DNA from: Comamonas badia DSM 17552
GTDB taxonomy: Bacteria > Pseudomonadota > Gammaproteobacteria > Burkholderiales > Burkholderiaceae_C
Assembly (NCBI RefSeq): GCF_000484635.1
Contig: NZ_AXVM01000001.1
Coordinates: forward strand, 558,001-622,000
Length of the DNA stretch: 64,000 nt
Direction: 5' to 3'
The first letter of the stretch is position 1; each line of letters opens with the position of its first letter. A program made the translations under genes and the position numbers. The notes beneath the pieces are model-generated. The model was not told where the DNA came from, did not search any database, and saw only the letters and a list, made by a program, of their open reading frames with translations. Positions 62,044-64,000 of this stretch are shown one piece after another.

Positions 62044-62116
62044 GTTGACAAGGCAATACTGTAGTGCGCCCGGCACAATATGTTTTACTGAATTTGCCTG
62101 ATTTTTCGATTAAAAA

Positions 62117-62130
62117 AGAATATTTTTCCA
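62117..62130. promoter_or_regulatory. Possible Lrp-type box upstream of lrp-like gene
   Basis: AGAATATTTTTCCA lies about 32 bases before the start codon inside an AT-rich stretch and roughly fits the loose Lrp consensus YAGHAWATTWTDCTR. Autoregulation is usual for this family, but the match is not strong. Confidence 0.3.
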
Positions 62131-62161
62131 AAAATAATCCATCAGTGAAATAATTTCCCGG

Positions 62162-62617
62162 ATGGACAAAATTGACAGAAAAATCCTCTCCGCACTGCAA
62201 GCCAACTCCCGTGCCAGCCTGCAAGAGATCGGCGCCGCCGTCGGCCTGAGCCCCTCGCCCTGCTGGGGCCGCATCAAGAAGATGGAAGAGGCCGGTGTCA
62301 TCACCGGCTACACCGTGCGCCTGAACCCCGCGGCACTCGGCCTTGCCGAGACAGTGCTCGTCATGGTCACGCTGGACAGCCATTCGGACAACACGCTGGA
62401 AAAATTCGGTCAGGTGCTGGCGACGATTCCGGAAATCGTCGAGGCGCACCTGGTCTCGGGCGAATACGACTACCTGCTGCGCATCGTCGTCAAGGACACG
62501 CGCGATTACGAGCGCCTGCTGCGCGAGAAGCTCTACAAGATCAAGGGCATACGCCACAGCCAATCCAGCTTTGTGCTGCGCACGCTCAAATCGGCCGACC
62601 TCCCCCTCGACGCATAG
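62162..62617 (+). CDS. Lrp/AsnC-family transcriptional regulator
   Basis: 151 residues. The N-terminal helix-turn-helix is MDKIDRKILSALQANSRASLQEIGAAVGLSPSPCWGRIKKME; the C-terminal ligand-binding RAM domain has VTLDSHSDNTLEKFGQVLA and AHLVSGEYDYLLRIVVKDT. These proteins sense amino acids and form octamers. The following gene is xdhA, but whether the regulator controls it is unknown. Confidence 0.92.
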   Translation: MDKIDRKILSALQANSRASLQEIGAAVGLSPSPCWGRIKKMEEAGVITGYTVRLNPAALGLAETVLVMVTLDSHSDNTLEKFGQVLATIPEIVEAHLVSGEYDYLLRIVVKDTRDYERLLREKLYKIKGIRHSQSSFVLRTLKSADLPLDA

Positions 62618-62780
62618 CCCTGCGCCAAGCGGTTCACCCGTATAAGGGAAAACCCACCTGTCATATGCCTCGGCGCATAGTCAGTATGAACCCCCAAGGC
62701 TGGCATTGCGGCCAGAAGCGTCGCACCATAGGGCATTCGCCTTGAACGAGGCGGTGCGTCGCGCACACACGGAAAACGCC

Positions 62781-64000
62781 ATGACAGAACCCGCTTCCAC
62801 ATCTCCCATCCGCTTCTATTTCCAGGGCCGGATCGTCAACGTCACCGGCGTGCAGACCACGCGCTCGCTGCTGGACTGGCTGCGCGAAAACCGCCGCCAG
62901 ATGGGCACCAAGGAGGGCTGCAACGAGGGCGACTGCGGCGCCTGCACCGTGGTGCTGGGCGAGCTCGATGCCCAGGGCGCACTGCAGCTGCAGTCGGTCA
63001 ACGCCTGCATCCAGTTTCTGCCGACGCTGGATGGCAAGGCGCTGTTCACCGTGGAAGACCTCGCCAGCCTCGCCCCCACCGGCAAGGATGGCAAACCGGC
63101 GCTGCACCCGGCGCAGCAGGCGATGGTCGAGTGCCACGGCTCGCAATGCGGCTTCTGCACGCCGGGCATCGTGATGACGCTCTGGGGCAGCTACGAGCAG
63201 CATCTGCAGAGCGGTACACGCCCGACGCGCCAGCAGCTGGCCGATGACCTCTCGGGCAATCTGTGCCGCTGCACCGGCTACCGCCCCATCCTGGACGCCG
63301 GCCAGCGCATGTTCGACCTGCCCGAGGCACGCCTCGCACGCAAGGCGGTGGTCGATGCGCTGCAAGCCATCCAGCGCGACAAGGCACTGGACTACAGCGC
63401 CGCCCATGCCACGCCGCAGGGCGTTCGCACCGACCACTTCCACGCGCCGCGCACGCTCGATGAACTGGCCCGGTTGCGCGCCGACAAGCCCCAGGCGCGC
63501 GTGCTGGCGGGCTGCACGGATATCGGCCTGTGGGTCAACAAGGCCTTCCGCGACGTGGGCGATCTGATCTACGTCGGCAACGTGGCCGAGATGCGCAAAG
63601 TCGAGGAACGCGGCGACCACCTCTGGATCGGCGCCGGCGCCCCGCTGGAAGACGCCTGGCGCGCCCTGGTGCAGCGCGCGCCCAGCCTGATGGATGTCTG
63701 GCTGCGCTTTGCCTCGCTCCCCATCCGCCATGCCGGCACCATGGGCGGCAACGTGGCCAACGGCTCGCCCATCGGCGATTCGCCCCCGATCCTGATGGCG
63801 CTCGATGCCTCCGTTGAACTGCGCAAGGGCAAAACGGTGCGCACCCTGCCCCTGCCCGATCTGTACCTGGACTACATGAAGAACGCGATGCAGGAAGGCG
63901 AATTCGTGCAGGCCATCACCGTGCCGCTCGCGGCCTTTGCGCGCCAGGTGCGCGGCTACAAGATCAGCAAGCGCTTTGACTGCGACATCTCGGCCATCTG
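62781..64000 (+). CDS. xdhA: Xanthine dehydrogenase small subunit, 5' part of gene
   Basis: The frame starts at the ATG at 62781 and is open to the window end, about 406 residues. Two 2Fe-2S clusters are marked by GCNEGDCGACTVVL and by CGFCTPGIVM with NLCRCTGYRPI. The FAD-binding domain follows, beginning near FHAPRTLDELARLRADKP with AGCTDIGLWVNKAFRD. This is the XdhA layout of bacterial xanthine dehydrogenases, which oxidise hypoxanthine and xanthine to urate; xdhB should follow beyond the window. Confidence 0.95.
   Translation, partial: MTEPASTSPIRFYFQGRIVNVTGVQTTRSLLDWLRENRRQMGTKEGCNEGDCGACTVVLGELDAQGALQLQSVNACIQFLPTLDGKALFTVEDLASLAPTGKDGKPALHPAQQAMVECHGSQCGFCTPGIVMTLWGSYEQHLQSGTRPTRQQLADDLSGNLCRCTGYRPILDAGQRMFDLPEARLARKAVVDALQAIQRDKALDYSAAHATPQGVRTDHFHAPRTLDELARLRADKPQARVLAGCTDIGLWVNKAFRDVGDLIYVGNVAEMRKVEERGDHLWIGAGAPLEDAWRALVQRAPSLMDVWLRFASLPIRHAGTMGGNVANGSPIGDSPPILMALDASVELRKGKTVRTLPLPDLYLDYMKNAMQEGEFVQAITVPLAAFARQVRGYKISKRFDCDISAI

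Overview
The window reads as chromosome of a high-GC betaproteobacterium of the Burkholderiales, most likely Comamonadaceae. The support is the gene set and order (parE/parC, dapA-bamC, coaBC-dut, pyrG-kdsA-DUF1330-eno-ftsB, tsaE-amiC) and a short dispersed repeat of a type I associate with that family. No rRNA, tRNA, CRISPR array, integrase or transposase gene was found. The first and last genes run off the window.

Layout. 1-7.6 kb: end of an amine oxidase, a GlcG/HbpS-type protein, a TlpA-like thioredoxin, comEC, RidA, DsrE and a frameshifted chemoreceptor. 7.6-23.2 kb, all on the minus strand: the topoisomerase IV locus, into which about 10 kb has been inserted. Going in transcription order: parE, a vapBC toxin-antitoxin pair, a truncated 5' end of parC, four tightly overlapping defence-type genes (PLD-SNF2 helicase, DUF1016 PDDEXK nuclease, Eco57I-type DNA methyltransferase, ABC/SMC-type ATPase), then a complete parC and a small membrane protein. 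23.3-31.6 kb: MFS transporter, methyltransferase, dapA, bamC, lipoproteins, SlyD-like PPIase, dut and coaBC. 31.7-40.2 kb: a catabolic operon with a MarR regulator, a peptide-type ABC importer and two amidohydrolase/peptidase genes. 40.6-45.2 kb: the pyrG-ftsB housekeeping run. 45.2-54.7 kb: aldehyde dehydrogenase with a divergent LuxR regulator, LysR, Hsp33, gamma-carbonic anhydrase, a DUF455 ferritin-like protein, two tandem EAL-HDOD proteins and xerD. 54.8-64 kb: TRAP-TAXI transporter, AEC transporter, queG, tsaE, amiC, an Lrp regulator and the start of xdhA.

The most interesting part is 9.8-20.4 kb. The four-gene operon is bounded by two copies of the parC 5' coding region, 131 bp each at 9807-9937 and 20199-20329. 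They encode 44 identical residues but differ at about 11 silent positions, so they look like two orthologous parC alleles and not a recent duplication. The upstream copy is cut after the codons for AMERMG, and its new stop codon directly abuts the start codon of the helicase gene. The cassette has lower GC than its flanks, and the target-recognition part of the methyltransferase is lower still. I know of no named defence system with exactly this gene set. It resembles DISARM and BREX in parts but lacks their hallmark genes.

A second theme is a degenerate repeat of about 50-60 bp (core ATAGCTG...GCGC.TG....TCAAGCGC) seen at about nine places. Several copies lie in frame inside genes (comEC, parC, a methyltransferase, a DUF455 gene and possibly coaBC), where they add peptide segments without breaking the reading frame.
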